DNA of 64,000 bases from Sorghum bicolor (GCF_000003195.3 NC_012877.2:9588855-9652854); one strand, 5' to 3'; positions 12,463 to 24,576 are shown, counted from the first letter of the stretch. Numbers and translations are program-made. The notes: generated by a model not told the origin, from the sequence alone.

Positions 12463-13167
12463 CTAGTCGGTGTGGCCAGAGCTGTAGCCCGGGTCGTCAT
12501 TGCCATTATCCTGATTACCCCCTGGGTTGTTGTCATCGGGGTCGGACTCCTCTTCATCACCGAGGCCTTGATCGGGTTTCCCATCATCTGCCAACTCGCC
12601 ATCCGTATCCATCTCTCCTTCGCCTGGAGGTGGGTGGAGCTGATGATATAGATCAAATGCAATATCACGATATTGCATTGCCAAGTCATTGACGGTATCT
12701 AAGTGATGTGCCAGCTCCAGCTTCTCCAACTGGAGCTGGTCCTCCCGCTGCCACGCGACATCCCGCTGCGCGGTGACCGTGGCCGCCATCTTTACGTACA
12801 GATCTTTAAGATACCTGGCCTTGCCCAGCTTCGCATTCATCCTAGTCAGCTCGTGCCTGTGTGCGCTCCTTGCCTCTTCTTCTTGGGCAATAGCGGTATT
12901 CCTCTCCTCCACCATACGGGTCAATATGGCCTCACAGTTCTCAGTAGCTTGTTTTTCTTTGGCTAGTTGAGCTTTGAGTTCGCCGATCTCCATAACATTG
13001 TACATTCTTTCTCTCATCACCTCAGTCAACTCGGCGGACAACCTGTCCACCTCCTGCTACGGCGGTGAACGGCTGCTGCTTGCTTGCTCGCTTCGCGGGG
13101 CCAGCTGGTGTTTGGGGACCCCTTTTGGTCCTGTCCTCTTACGCGGGGTCAGCTTCCAACGAGGCAT
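12463..13167 (-). pseudogene. Accessory coiled-coil ORF upstream of Tekay gag, with one stop
   Basis: An ATG at 13167-13165 starts a basic segment (MPRWKLTPRKRTGPKG) and meets TAG at 13059-13057. The same frame reopens and continues for 195 codons to 12463. That part is rich in Glu, Gln, Lys and Ala with heptad-like spacing over about 140 residues, followed by an acidic, Asp/Gly-rich tail (DPDDNNPGGNQDNG). It lies between the primer site and gag on the same strand, so it could be read from the same transcript. I do not recognise a named domain. Some long plant chromoviruses carry extra ORFs, but a function cannot be given. The GTG at 13050 is not a credible start, because the upstream ATG explains the frame. 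Confidence 0.7.
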
Positions 13168-13526
13168 CCTGTAGAGGGTAAGTTTAGATTAATAAGGGAG
13201 GCCTTACAGGTTAGCAAGAATGGGATTGATTCTATACAACCCAACCCAAACAAGGAGGAAGGAAATTTAACCAAGTTGACCAATCATGATACATGCACGT
13301 ACTTACGATTCCTATCAACTATTCGTAACGATATTACTCAAAATTGTACAACATAGGGCAATACTTAATGTTGCTCCTCCATACCACTCCAAACATTCTA
13401 AGAAAGCCTACAGACAGGGGTAAGTTAGGACTAAGCACTTGAACTCAAAATAGGCAAGTTTATAGTATTGGATCCAAACGAAGTTTGAAGTTTTTCAAGA
13501 GGTACAGCAGTCATCTTAGCAACGAA
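13168..13526 (-). other. Tekay leader between primer site and accessory ORF
   Basis: Untranslated leader in element orientation. It starts after the primer site and ends at the ATG of the accessory ORF. Moderately AT-rich, with no ORF or motif seen. Confidence 0.6.
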
Positions 13527-13539
13527 GGCTCTGATACCA
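13527..13539 (-). promoter_or_regulatory. Primer binding site, initiator tRNA-Met
   Basis: The minus strand reads TGGTATCAGAGCC two bases inside the 5' LTR. It is complementary to the 3' end of plant initiator tRNA-Met, the usual primer for chromoviruses and many copia elements. Confidence 0.93.
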
Positions 13540-13541
13540 CC

Positions 13542-16500
13542 TGTGGTAGAACCCCCTAAGTGTTTGGGCCCACCGACACCTGTCATTGTCCTAAGGACCT
13601 CTGACGGCGATGCCGGGGATCCTCCCACTTTAGAAGTCCGATGAGCATCGCTGGACGCTCATTCCACTGCTACCTGTGGCATGCCAAGCTGGCTCGTCCT
13701 GGCCACTGGTAATGGTCAATTAACGAGAACTTCTTCTTCTCGCCCTTACAGGATAGCAAGTGGCCACCTTAACACCAGGATCATTCGTTGCGAAGATAAT
13801 GCAGTAACCCAAATGACACAAGACCAAAATAATATTTCAGAGTAAAACAGCGGAAGTATTACATAACTTAATTTACAAAAGGAGTTCTTCCAAATAGTAG
13901 AGTGTTATTACAAGCCTGGTCCAGCGGAGCAACTTAAACTTTAGTACAGAGATTACAAATTTACCGACCCTGCCCATGGGTCACGCTCACTCTTCTTCGT
14001 CGTCAACCTCGACGACGGTCACACAACAGGGTCCGAAACAAGTCGGCTCCTGCGCTTCACCTGCAACAGGGGGTTGGAAAACCCTGAGTACGGGAGTACT
14101 CAACAAGACTTACCCGGTGGAAAAGAGGAGAAAGTAGGAATGCAGGCTTAGGGTAGACAAGGAGTGGCTGAGCAAGGAGCCAAAGTGTTTTGCCAAAAAG
14201 CTTACAAATAGTGCATCCTTACTTTCAAGTTTTATCCGCGAATCCCTCTCCCGCAGAGGCCGAGGAGTTCGAGGACAGTCTATCTAGTTGTTTCGCACAG
14301 ACAAGTCTGTGAGTTCCTATTCCTAAAATAAAGTATTATTTATCCGACGGCCATAGCTTCATGTCGCTCTGAGTCCGGGAATTGGGATCCGAACCTCATG
14401 AGACATTTCCCCTTTCTCATTTTATCACATAGTTGCATATTTAACTACGATGAGGGTCGAAGGAATTGAGTCTCCCAATCGGGGAGCAACGACGATTCGA
14501 ATCGCTTAGCAATCCAGCTGGAGTTCCTGACCACCCGACATATGTAGAACCAAATATTGCATATGTCAACCTAAATCAAGCTCTCCCCAAATTTGACCAG
14601 GTTCGCGGCACCCGAGAGCACAGTACACCACCATCCTACAGCCGATCTAGATGTTTTCCGGTCATCTCAGATCCGTAAGGTGGGTACACACTACTCTCGC
14701 CATCTTTCCACTCCCAGTGCGCGAGTAGCTGTTCGCGTCGAGGGATCACAAGACCGGGCTTACCGAGGGCAAGTGGCTAGTACTATAAATTCTCAACCCA
14801 GCAGGCCATCAACGGACCGGTCCTTAACCGACACAGTTGGAGACACTACTTTAAGACTCCATTCTTAAAGCAAGTCCACCGACCGGTCTCAAATTGAACA
14901 TCATTGACCATAAGTGTATTCCACAACAACCCTTCAAACTTTGTTTGAAAACCTATCTAGTAGCAGGGCTAAGCATCACTACGCAGTTTTAAAACGAAAC
15001 AGGTGCCAAGGACAAGATAACAATTATCAAGGTAGTAAATGCAGCAAGTAGGTTAACCCAATTCTCAACTACCTAATGCAGCATTTTCAATTCATAAGTG
15101 ATAAGAGATTTAAAACATTCAAGGAGGGGTTAATGCATCCGGGGCTTGTCTTGGTTGCAGGGCAGAGAGGGACCCTCGGAGACTTCCCAAGTCTCGCATC
15201 CGACTTTCTCGAACGGAGCACCGACCTCGGGGTTTGGTTCAACGGGCGCTCCTTCGGTCACGTGCACTATACGTAAAATGATGAATGCTCATGATATGCG
15301 TATGACAACTATGCAAGGACTAAGTCGAGTACAACTTGCCTTCTTGGTGCAACTCAGAATAATCAATAAATAAAGTTGTTTAACATCTTAGTGTCTTTAC
15401 CCAAGAGGTTGCATCTGTAAATTAAGACTTTTCTTAATTCATAATTATCTTAAATTAACTAATTATTAATCCTATTTACTTTAATTAACTCTTAATTAAT
15501 CACTAATGATAGTAACTAAGCATTAAGGCCAAACAATAATTAAATGCCAAAGGTCATTAGGGTTAATGACCTCAGGTCATCATACAATCCCAAAATCACT
15601 CAACCCTAATTATCAGGATTTAACTAATCACTATCTAATTATTTTGGAATTATTATTTAATTACTAAATAAGGGTTTATTAATATTTTACTCAAACATTA
15701 TCCAAATGCCACCAAATTTTGTGTGGAGCCAGGGAATAATATTCAGAGGCTCTCCACCAATTTTGGTGATTTTTTCACATATAAATAAATTATTAAAATT
15801 CATCAAAGTTTTATTTGCTAAATAAAAGAGCCAATTTTTATACCCTTGCAAACTACCAGAAAACTGAGCCTAGTATTTTTCTTGGGTTCTACCTATTTCA
15901 GGGAATCTATACAAAAATTTTCATCATTTTTGGGTCACTACACAATTTATTACTCAACTTCAAACATCAAGCAAAAATTGCATAAAAAGAAAAAGAAAAA
16001 GATTTTTGCGCAGCGGGCGGCCTGGAACTTGGCCCGCAGGCCGGCCCACGCGCGCTCGGCCCGCAAACGCGCTGCGCGCGCTGCCCCTCCCCTCACGTGG
16101 ACATTGACGAGCGGGCCCCGCTCGTCAGGCCCTCCTCTCCTCTCTCTCTGCGGGACGCTGACAGGCGGGTCCCGCCTGTCAGTTCCGCCTCCCTCGTGCA
16201 CGGCGGCCTTGCCGCGATCCCGGTCGCCGCTGGCGAGGTCCAAGCCCACACCAGGGTGCGCATCAGCTCCGCCTCGACCCTGCGACTCCATAGCTACGGC
16301 TCGAGGACGCTCTACCGCTCTTTTCCTACCTCGGCCACGCGAAAGGCGGGCGGCCGCCCTGGCCGGCCGTGGACCGGTCCTTGGGGCTCGGTAGAGCGTA
16401 AACCAACAGGTCCGGGAGGTTCGGGAAGAAGTGGGGATCATGGTGCTCACACTACCACGGCGGGAGAAGCAGCAGAGAAGCTTGGTGACGGTGGCCGTAC

Positions 16501-17810
16501 GGTCGGGCGGATGCTCCGGCTCCGGCGAGGTTGTCCCGGTGGTCCTGCTCACGTCCAGGGAGAACAAGCGAGCGCATGAGCATCGGGGAAATGAGAAGAG
16601 TTCGAAACGACCGCTTGCAAGGCGTGGTACCGACTGGAGCAGCGTGTCCACGTGAAGAGTCCCTCGGCGGCGGTCCTGGCCGGAGTTGGGGACGACGGCT
16701 CGGCTGGTGGCGCTAGGGGGTTAAAGCGTGCGGCAAAGGGTCCAAGAGGTAGCTAGGTCGCGGGCGAAGTGGGTGCTGCACTCCGGGAAGATGGAGAGGA
16801 CGTGCTTGCGGCGAATTTGAGAGGCGCAGGGAGCTCGTCGGCGATGAGGTTCAAGGAAAAGAAAGGAAAAGTCCCGGCCACCCGAAGCTTTATCCACGCG
16901 ACGGCGCCTGCGATGCGGATGAGAACGTCGAGTGAGGCACAGCAGCAAGCAGCTGCGTGTCCGCGTGCGTGGCGGCGTGCGCGGAGGCGGCTCTGCCCCG
17001 GCGGCAGAGCACCCCCCCTGCCGAACACTGTAGCAGAGCATATCCACCCAATTTGGAGTTTTGCAAAATTCGCCCGAATTTTGAACTAAAGACAAAAACC
17101 CACCAAAACCAAAGTTACTCAGAATTTTATAAGCTACAATTCTTATTTTGGTGCCCAAGACTAAATCTGAGTGGAAAATGGTTAATTTGGCCAAACAGTT
17201 TGAAAGTCAAAACTCAATTCCAAGGAATTCAAATTTTTGAATTGGGGCAAATCAGAATTTCCAAAATTACTTTTGTTTTTCCTAAACAACTTGAAAAACT
17301 CCCAACATGAAAGTTGCTCAACTTTTTGTGCTCGACAACTTTCATGTTGACCACTTTTCAAAATTCCAAATGGATTTTGAATTGGAGGTTTAATTTGGAA
17401 AAGGGGACACTTTTTGGAAATCTGTGTTTTCAAAATTACTTTGAATTTTGTATTGAAACTTCAAAAACTCAAAACACCAAAGTTGTACACCTTAACAAGA
17501 TCTACAACTTTGATTTTGAACACATCCTCAAATTTTGCTTGGTTTTTGAATTGCACAAAAAGGGGCAATTCTAGGGTCGAGAGATCAGGGTTTTCCCCCC
17601 CCTAAGCCTTCGGAAAAACTTTACCCTAGGGTTTTAGCAACCAACCCAGGCATCACTAACAAGATAAACACACTTTAATTCCCTACGCACATTCAACCAA
17701 ATTAAACTCATTTTAAGTTGATGCATCAAGGTGTGCTTAACCAATATGCTGTGCAATGCTGATGATGCCATGATCCAAATTTTAGGAATCGTAACATCGG
17801 GGATGTTACA
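13542..17810 (-). repeat. 5' LTR of the Tekay element
   Basis: The full-length partner of 3259-7513. In element orientation it starts at 17810 with TGTAACATCC and ends at 13542. It keeps a 14-base block at 14826-14839 that the other LTR lacks. It should hold the element's promoter, but I could not choose a convincing TATA box. Confidence 0.95.
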
Positions 17811-17815
17811 CATTC

Positions 17816-18427
17816 TTATTTTATATTTTATTTCTTTTTAATCTTCCTTTTATCCTTATTTAAATTATTCATTTATTTTATTTGCTCTATGCACTTTTTA
17901 TCATTTGTTAATCATGTTTGTTTTTATATTTTTCTTCTTAGTAATTTTAATTTTTTATTTTTATTTTCTATATATATGTGATAGTATATATTTAGTGTTC
18001 TATGTTGTGTTATGTTATGTTTACGTAGTATACATGTAATATTCTACGATGTTTCTTATGGTGTTCACTTAGTATACATGTAATCTATAATAGATGTGAT
18101 GTTCTATAATATATTTAATGATGTTTTGTGATGCATTTAGTGATGTTAATGTTCTATAAATATATTTACGATATTTGAAAAGTAACCCTTTGGCATTATT
18201 TGAAATTTTTCTCTATTTTGTGTTTTTATTTTTTTCTTATGCTTTTTACTCTAGATTTTATTATTATTTTTATCTATGTCATGTATGTATGTATTTTTAT
18301 GTATATTGTAATATCAGTTTCATAAACCTAAAACCAAAATACTATTCTTCTAAATCGATAACATTTTTTTACAACGACAAAACATTGTCCGTTGAACCTA
18401 GAATATTCATTAATAAAATTTTATAAG
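17816..18427. other. AT-rich spacer
   Basis: T-rich sequence continuing the polypyrimidine tract interrupted by the Tekay element, followed by AT-rich DNA with runs such as TTTAGTGATGTT. No coding signal or element boundary seen. Confidence 0.5.
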
Positions 18428-19250
18428 ATAAATATTCATTAATAAAATTTTATCTAAATATATCCATGTGTGATCTTGTTTTGAAGGATTTGTTATAAGA
18501 AATTTAATGGGGCAATTGGAATTTAATTTATATCTATGGGTTAGGAGTTATGACTTTTTTTAATTCGCTAAAACAATTTTACATGCATAGGTGAGTGGGG
18601 CCTATGTTGATGGGATAGCGTGTCATCGTGTAGTAAAAAAGACCACCAAAGGGATGAGAGTTGTGTATGAGTTCTCTTCATAATTTTTAGTTATAGAGAT
18701 AAATATTCATTAATAAAAAAATATCTAAATATATCCATGTGTGATCTTGTTTTGAAGGATTTGTTATAAGAAATTTAATGGTGTAATCGGAATTTAATTT
18801 ATATCTTCGATTTAAGAGTTATGACTTCTTTAATTCGCTAAAACAATTTTGCATGCATGGATGAGTGGGGCCTGGGTTGATATGATAGTCTATCATGGCA
18901 TAGTAAAATGGATGAGAGTTGTGGCTTCAACAAGGGTGTAGTAGATGGGTCCTCCTTATAATTTTTAGTTGTAGAGATAAAAATTTATCTAAATATATCC
19001 ATGTGTGATCTTGTTTTGAAGGATTTGTTATAAGAAATTTAATGGTACAATCGAAATTTAGTTTATATCTTCGGTTTAAGAGTTATGATTTTTTTTAATT
19101 CGCTAAAACAATTTTGCATGCATGGGTGAGTGGGGCCTGGGTTGATGAGATAGCCTATCATGGCACAGTAAAAGGGATGAGAGTTGTGGCTTCACCATAG
19201 GTGTAGTAGATGGGTCCTCTTTATAATTTTTAGTTGTAGAGATTAGGTTT
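18428..19250. repeat. Three tandem copies of a repeat of about 270 bp
   Basis: The motif TATCTAAATATATCCATGTG begins near 18451, 18722 and 18986, giving periods of about 271 and 264 bases. Each unit goes on through TTGTTTTGAAGGATTTG, ATTCGCTAAAACAATTTT and GTGAGTGGGGCC, and ends at ATAATTTTTAGTTGTAGAGA. The third unit stops at about 19245. The copies differ by scattered substitutions and short indels. No coding potential is apparent. They may be part of a larger element that begins at the hairpin near 3016. Confidence 0.8.
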
Positions 19251-20009
19251 AAAAGATCCATCTTATAAATTATATTCTAGTTGTTGTTTTAGTTTTGCGA
19301 ATATTATATATTTAATACTTTATGTATATATGTAAACATTGGATGTGGTAGGTGATAAAAAATCACTTGAAACCAAAGGGAGCCTTACTACGAGCAACTC
19401 TCGATCTAGCTCCAACTGTAGGACTTTGCATCACTTGAAACCAAGCTTGGATTAGTTAGCATGCCCTTGAAGCAGTGATTTTATCGGTTCCAATACTCCC
19501 TTTTGTCCCAAAATACTTTGCCGTAACTTAAGCCTTGGATTAGTTATCATGGCTTTAAATGATTTTGACTTCTTGCTACCGTTGAAACTAAAAATAGTGA
19601 TTGTATTGGTTCCTAGTTTCTTAAAAATATATAATAGTGATTTTATTGGTTCCTACTCCTTCTGTCCCAAAATACTTTAACTACATAGGATTCAAATTTT
19701 GTTCTAAAATAGTTGATACTCTCACTTTTCAATGCATCTTTCACTTCTAATAATACATCATTTTCTTTTCTCAATACATCTATATCAATAAAGAGAATTA
19801 TTTCCTTGGCCCTAAAAAAGTGTCTCTTAGTTTCTTAGCCCTTTTTAGTCGAACTTAGTTATTTGACCTAGATTCGAGTTTTCTTTGGTTTTATGGCCCT
19901 TCCACCCAATCCGTAAAATTGTACCGTGAGCCACCACATGGAACGCACGTGAAAAGAGGAAAATAGCCTTACCCCTTGGAGATTAGGCTTACCGTGAGCC
20001 AATCCTTTG
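19251..20009. other. AT-rich spacer with decayed Stowaway-like fragments
   Basis: Phrases such as TACTCCTTCTGTCCCAAAATA (near 19650), and a related phrase near 19495, resemble Stowaway ends, but no paired inverted repeats could be assigned. No gene seen. Confidence 0.4.
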
Positions 20010-20039
20010 AATAGCCTTACCGTGAGCCAATCATTTGAA

Positions 20040-20376
20040 TACCAAGTTTGAACCATCCACACTAACGACCTTCACATCATTGACACCAAATGTGCATTTG
20101 AAGCCTAGATCACAAATTTATGCCACCGATAGAAGATTGAAGTCTAAGCTTTCAACTAGCAACACATTTGATATGCTCATGTCATTTGATATTGCAATCT
20201 TGCCAAGACCAATAACCTTGCCTTTCTTGTTATTTCCAATAGTGATAGAATCAACACCACTATGATTGTCATTGATTGAGTCAAACATTCTTGATGTGCC
20301 AGTCATATGTTGAGTGCACCCACTATCAATAATCCAAAATGTCTTCCTTTGGCTTTGTAATTGACCTACAAGTAAA
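20040..20376 (-). pseudogene. Copia protease fragment
   Basis: The minus strand encodes WIIDSGCTQHMTG, the aspartic protease site of copia elements, then about 60 codons that include SRMFDSINDNHSG and end NLLSVA before a stop. A one-base frame change separates it from gag at about 20377. Coding similarity fades near 20040, where the element is cut off. Confidence 0.75.
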
Positions 20377-22420
20377 TCAATGAAGCTTAGGTACCCACAT
20401 TTGCTTGGGTCCTTGTAGGTTAGTGACTAAGCTCTTTGGTACCCAAATAGCCTTCTTCTGTGGGCCCATAATTGGTGTACCAATAAACTTAGCATGCACA
20501 CCACTCACACCCTTGGTAAGCACATAGCAAGAATCAAAAGGTATAGCATTAACATGTTTATTTCCATTGTTCTTTTTATTGCAATTATGCTCTAGGTGCC
20601 CAAATTGCTTGCATCTATTGTAAAACCGACCAATGCTCTTCACAAAGCTAGGCTTTAGAGTTGCAAAGACCGCCTTGCCTTTCTTGAGAGTATAACCCAA
20701 TCCCTCTTTGTTAAGAGAGAATCTTTGGCTACCCAAGCATTTTAGCAAGCGGGCCTGACCCCCATAGGCCTTGCCTAGGGCATGAGTGAGCTCACCCACC
20801 TATCTCTTGAGAGTCTCATTCTCAACCATTAGTGAGGTATCACAAGTGAAACCATCACTAGTAGTAGAGGTAGAGTTGGTGGTGGTGGATGAAGAGCTAC
20901 AAGAAGGGTTAGCACTTGACATGATGATGGGTTGATAAAAAGATTCGTCAAGAATATCACAAGAGAAGCCAACATCACATGATACATTAACTTTTTCACT
21001 TTCATGTTGCTCAAGTAGCAAGGAGTGAGCTTCTTCAAACTTGGAATGAGCCTTGCCAAGTTCCTCATGGTCTTCCACTAGACACTCATGAGAGGCTTTA
21101 AGCTCACAAAGGGCTTTCTCAAGGGTTTGCACCTTCTTGATCAATCCCTTACACTCTTTGCTCTTAGTTATAGCAATGTATTTAGTTTGTTGTAACATAT
21201 CATAAAGTTGATATTTAGTTGGTTCATCATCATCATCATTATCACTATAATGAGCATATTCAACTTCACTATCACTACTGTCATCATCATGTACCTTAGT
21301 TTCCTTGGCCATGAAGCATGAAGAGGATGAATCAAATAGTGAAGGCCTCTTAGTGATAGCAATAGAAGTAAGTACTTCGTTTGATGTATCTTTCTCATCA
21401 TCATCCTCATCATCACTATCCCAAGTGACCATATAGGCACCGTCTTTGCCTTTCTTGAATGTCATCTTGTCCTCTCTATTCTTCTTCTCAAACAGGTTCT
21501 TCTTGTTCTTCTTCTTCTCATATGAGCATTCCGCTTGAAGATGATCTAGACTATCACAATTGAAGCATAGCCTTGGTTTCTCTTTGCTCTTGAAATTGTC
21601 ACCTCTCTTTCTAAAGACTCTTCTTTTGATGAACAATTTGCCAATTTTCTTGACAACTAGAGCTAGTGCTTCATCATCAATCTCCAAGTCCTCATCTTCT
21701 TCATTGTCACTATCTTCTTGGACTTTTGTTTTGCCCTTGCTCTTGGAGGTAGTGGCTTTGAATGCCATGGTCTTTTTCTTTTGCTTCTCCTTCTTCTCTT
21801 TGTCATCTTCATCTTGATCATACTTGTCATAGGTCAACACTTCTCCAAGCAAATCATTAGGCTTCATTGTATCAAGCCCATCTCTTTGCAACAATATGAT
21901 CAACATCTTGAATCTTCTAGGTAAACTCAATAAGAACTTGTGGCAAAAATCTTGATCTTGAGTCTTGTGCCCTAAGCCCTTGAGATCATTCACAATGACT
22001 TGTAATCTATGAAACATCTCCAAGATTGTTTCATCTTCCTTCATCTAGAAGTTCTCAAACTCACCCTTGAGCCCATATAGCTTGGCACTCTTCACAACCT
22101 TGGTGCCCTCATAAGTCTCACTCAATCTTGTCCACACCTCACTAGCAAACTCCAAGTCCTTGATACCCTCAAACACCTTGGAATCAATGCCATTGTAGAT
22201 GGTATTGAGAGCCATCCGATTACATGTGCGGTTATCTCTATCAATGGGAGTGAGGTTATTGGGATCAATAATTTGCATAATCATGCTCGGTGACCTCCCA
22301 CACCTTCTCATTAATTGAGCCAAGATACATTGTCATCTTTCTCTTCCAATAGTCAAAAGAACTAACACCATCAAAGAAAGATGGTTTGCCCCCAACATGG
22401 TTGAACACAATATGAGCCAT
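20377..22420 (-). pseudogene. Copia gag with two stops and frameshifts
   Basis: The ATG at 22420 starts MAHIVFNHVGGKPSFFDGVS, typical of copia gag. After about 45 codons a frameshift near 22323 moves to the next open segment (22323-22045), which ends in TAG at 22047-22045. The same frame reopens for 414 codons and ends in TAG at 20802-20800, then reopens to 20377. A CCHC zinc knuckle (CFNCDSLDHLQAEC) and long Lys/Glu and Asp/Ser stretches are visible, then a predicted coiled coil (KECKGLIKKVQTLEKALCEL). The unusual gag length fits SIRE-type elements. It is clearly non-functional. Confidence 0.82.
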
Positions 22421-22457
22421 AATTCAACACCGAAGGTTGTTAAACCTTAATTAATCG

Positions 22458-22480
22458 GTGACCTAGCTCCGGTACCACCT
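22458..22480 (-). promoter_or_regulatory. Degenerate copia primer binding site
   Basis: On the minus strand TGGTACCGGAGC follows the LTR end. It differs at three positions from the tRNA-Met-complementary TGGTATCAGAGC, so it is probably a decayed or variant primer site. Confidence 0.55.
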
Positions 22481-23545
22481 GAAAGGTCCTAATATGGCTA
22501 GAGGGGGGTGAATAGCCTATTTTTAAAACCTTCAAAACACTAGAGCAAATTATTAGTAACACAAACAACGATAAAAGTGATTTGCCCTAGTTCTAATTGT
22601 TAGGCCAGCCACCTATTGCAATTCTAATAATTATAGTCTCTATGGCACACAAAAACTATGTCTCTATTCTAACTAATTAGAGAGCTAGCAAGATAGATAA
22701 ATTACTCTATGCTTCTCTACTTGTTACACTACCACAATATATATTGCAAGTAAGAAAGAGAGGGGGATTTGATTTTTATACCACCAGTGAAGAGTAAAGG
22801 ACGATGCCAATCACCATTAATCAATTCAAACTATATATATTAATCAATCCAAATACACCGGGAGATAGGAGATGAAACAATTATTTTTCTCCTGATGTTC
22901 ACTTGCTTGCCGGCAAGCTAGTCCCTGTTGTATCGACCAACACCTTGGTGGTTCCTAGGTATGAGGCCCTCAAGCCACGCCCCGCAAGGCACCATAAGAA
23001 CCCACACACAAGTGTGGTAACTCAATGACATGAGCAATCCACTAGAGTTGGAATTTAGCACTCCGCCGGGGAACCACAACAACCCCTCACAAATTCACCT
23101 TGATTGGGGGTGGATACAATCACCAAATCCCCTCACCAATCAAACCAACACCAACCGTCTAGGTGATGGCAATCACCAAGAGTTATAAGAAATCAACGAT
23201 TGCAATCACAACCTAATGCCACAGATATGAATCACAAATGCATGAACACTAGGGTTTCCTCAACTCCTCTCACCAAAGAGAACCAACCATGGAAATGGAG
23301 AGGAGAGGGAGGAGATCCTCTTGAGCTCTCAAATCGATCTCTAGAGCTTCCTGTGTCACTTGATTGAAGCACAAATCAAAGGGATTGAGAGAGGAGAGGA
23401 CGAGAGCTTTCTTTCTTCTCTGGAGTGTTCTTGAGAGTATGAGCAAAGGAGAAGTGTGAGTAAGAGAGATCAGAGGGAAGGTGAGGGGAGTCCACTGCCT
23501 TTTACTCAGTCGGCCACTCACACACAGCCTGGCCCTGTGCACACC
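22481..23545 (-). repeat. LTR of the truncated copia element
   Basis: The inner border is clear: TGAAAGGTCCTAATATGG on the plus strand, which is an LTR ending in CTTTCA on the minus strand, next to the primer site. The outer border is not. The best candidate is near GCACACC at about 23545, because different low-copy-like sequence follows. A TATA-like TAAAAGG lies at about 23500 on the minus strand. Confidence 0.55.
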
Positions 23546-23768
23546 AGTGGCAGATCTACAGTAGTAGCATGGGGGTACAGTTGTCTCCCCAAAATTTCTT
23601 GAAAATCATCTAGTATATATACCCTTTAATAACATGTACATGTATAATACATTGTTATATACAATTGTTAGTCTGCTTAGCCCATACAACAGCCTCAATA
23701 CTCTACATTCACAACTATTTTATCATCATTTAGTTATCTAATTATGTTATGTCTATATTGATAATCTA

Positions 23769-23861
23769 TACTCCCTCCATCCCAAATTGTAAGTCATTCT
23801 AAGAATCTTGGAGAGTCAAACTTTTATAAGTTTGATCAAATTTATATGATAAAAAAATTAT
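23769..23861. mobile_element. Left half of a Stowaway-like MITE
   Basis: CTCCCTCCATCCCAAATTGT after TA is the classic grass Stowaway terminus. About 90 bases follow and then stop abruptly at a different element's terminus (23862). The matching right half is at 48613-48787. Confidence 0.75.
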
Positions 23862-24138
23862 GAGTAAATTGCACAACCGGTCCTTAAAAATTGCACAAAA
23901 TAAAGAACATACAAACTAATTGTGTGCAGTCCATCTATTTCAGTTCTTGTGTGCAGTCCATCTATTTCAGTTCTGACAATCACCTTGAGGTATACCCTAT
24001 CAGTCATCACTTTGCAGCAAACATCGTCAAGGATATACGTCTGGTAGCATAGCAAAAAAAACAAAATTGCACTTGTCATCGAAAGCACAATCAAGGCAAA
24101 ACATGTACCCTCCGCAACCATCTCCGTACTTAAAAATT
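23862..24138. repeat. Terminal-repeat copy plus duplicated segment
   Basis: GAGTAAATTGCACAACCGGT at 23862 is an extra copy of the long-inverted-repeat terminus. From about 23886 to 24138 the sequence matches 47616-47861 closely. It includes a tandemly repeated phrase (TGTGTGCAGTCCATCTATTT) and a minus-strand frame with CYQTYILDDVCCKVMTDRVY. In the second copy the frame starts GDGCGGYMFCLDCAFDD, which has DC1-like cysteine spacing. This looks like a captured gene fragment carried by the element. Confidence 0.6.
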
Positions 24139-24576
24139 AGAGTAAATTGCACAACCGGTCCTTAAAGTATTACGTGGTTTTCATCTAGGTCTCCAAACTA
24201 CGAAATCGCACGTCTGACTCCCTAATGTATTTAAGTGATCTCATCTAGGTCCCCAAACTATGAATCGCACGTCTAACTCCCTAATGTTTTTAAGTAATCT
24301 TATCTAGGTCCAGAATACACATAAGGAGGATTAGAAACTGATATGGACATCCACATAGATATGATTTAAGCACATGACCTCTGATTTAAGCCTACATGTG
24401 CTGCCGCCGACTCGCCCTGCTCACCATCACAGAGCTCGCAGCATATGACCTGGTCATGTAGGCGGCAATGGCGGCCAGTTACGCTGTCGAGTGGGGTGAG
24501 GTAGACATGGAGGGGAGGGGTTTGGTCTGTGGTCATCCGGTGTTACGCTCTCGCGTAACCGGCCGCCATTGCCGCC

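Larger units (their letters stand above)
3259..17810 (-). mobile_element. Complete Ty3/gypsy chromovirus, Tekay/Del type (about 14.55 kb)
   Basis: Two long direct repeats of about 4.26 kb bound the element, and the 5-base duplication CATTC lies at 3254-3258 and 17811-17815. In element orientation the LTRs begin TGTAACATCCCCGATG and end in CCACA. Beside the right-hand (5') LTR lies an initiator tRNA-Met primer site, and beside the left-hand (3') LTR a purine tract. Order on the minus strand is accessory ORF, gag, protease, RT, RNase H, integrase, chromodomain. The chromodomain, tRNA-Met primer and very long LTRs fit the Tekay (Del) lineage. The two LTRs are nearly identical by eye, so the insertion is fairly recent, but gag carries a stop and a frameshift separates it from pol. 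Confidence 0.95.
20010..23545 (-). mobile_element. Truncated Ty1/copia element, SIRE/Maximus-like
   Basis: On the minus strand one LTR (22481 to about 23545) is followed by a degenerate Met-type primer site, a long gag and the start of protease. The sequence stops near 20010, so RT, RNase H, integrase and the second LTR are missing. The long acidic gag with a coiled-coil-like end, and the LTR end in CTTTCA, fit the Sirevirus group. The outer LTR end is uncertain. Confidence 0.75.

Noticed and set aside
20829..21440. Met- and Ile-rich ORFs opposite or alongside copia gag
   Set aside because: Out-of-frame readings of Asp/Ser-rich gag codons.
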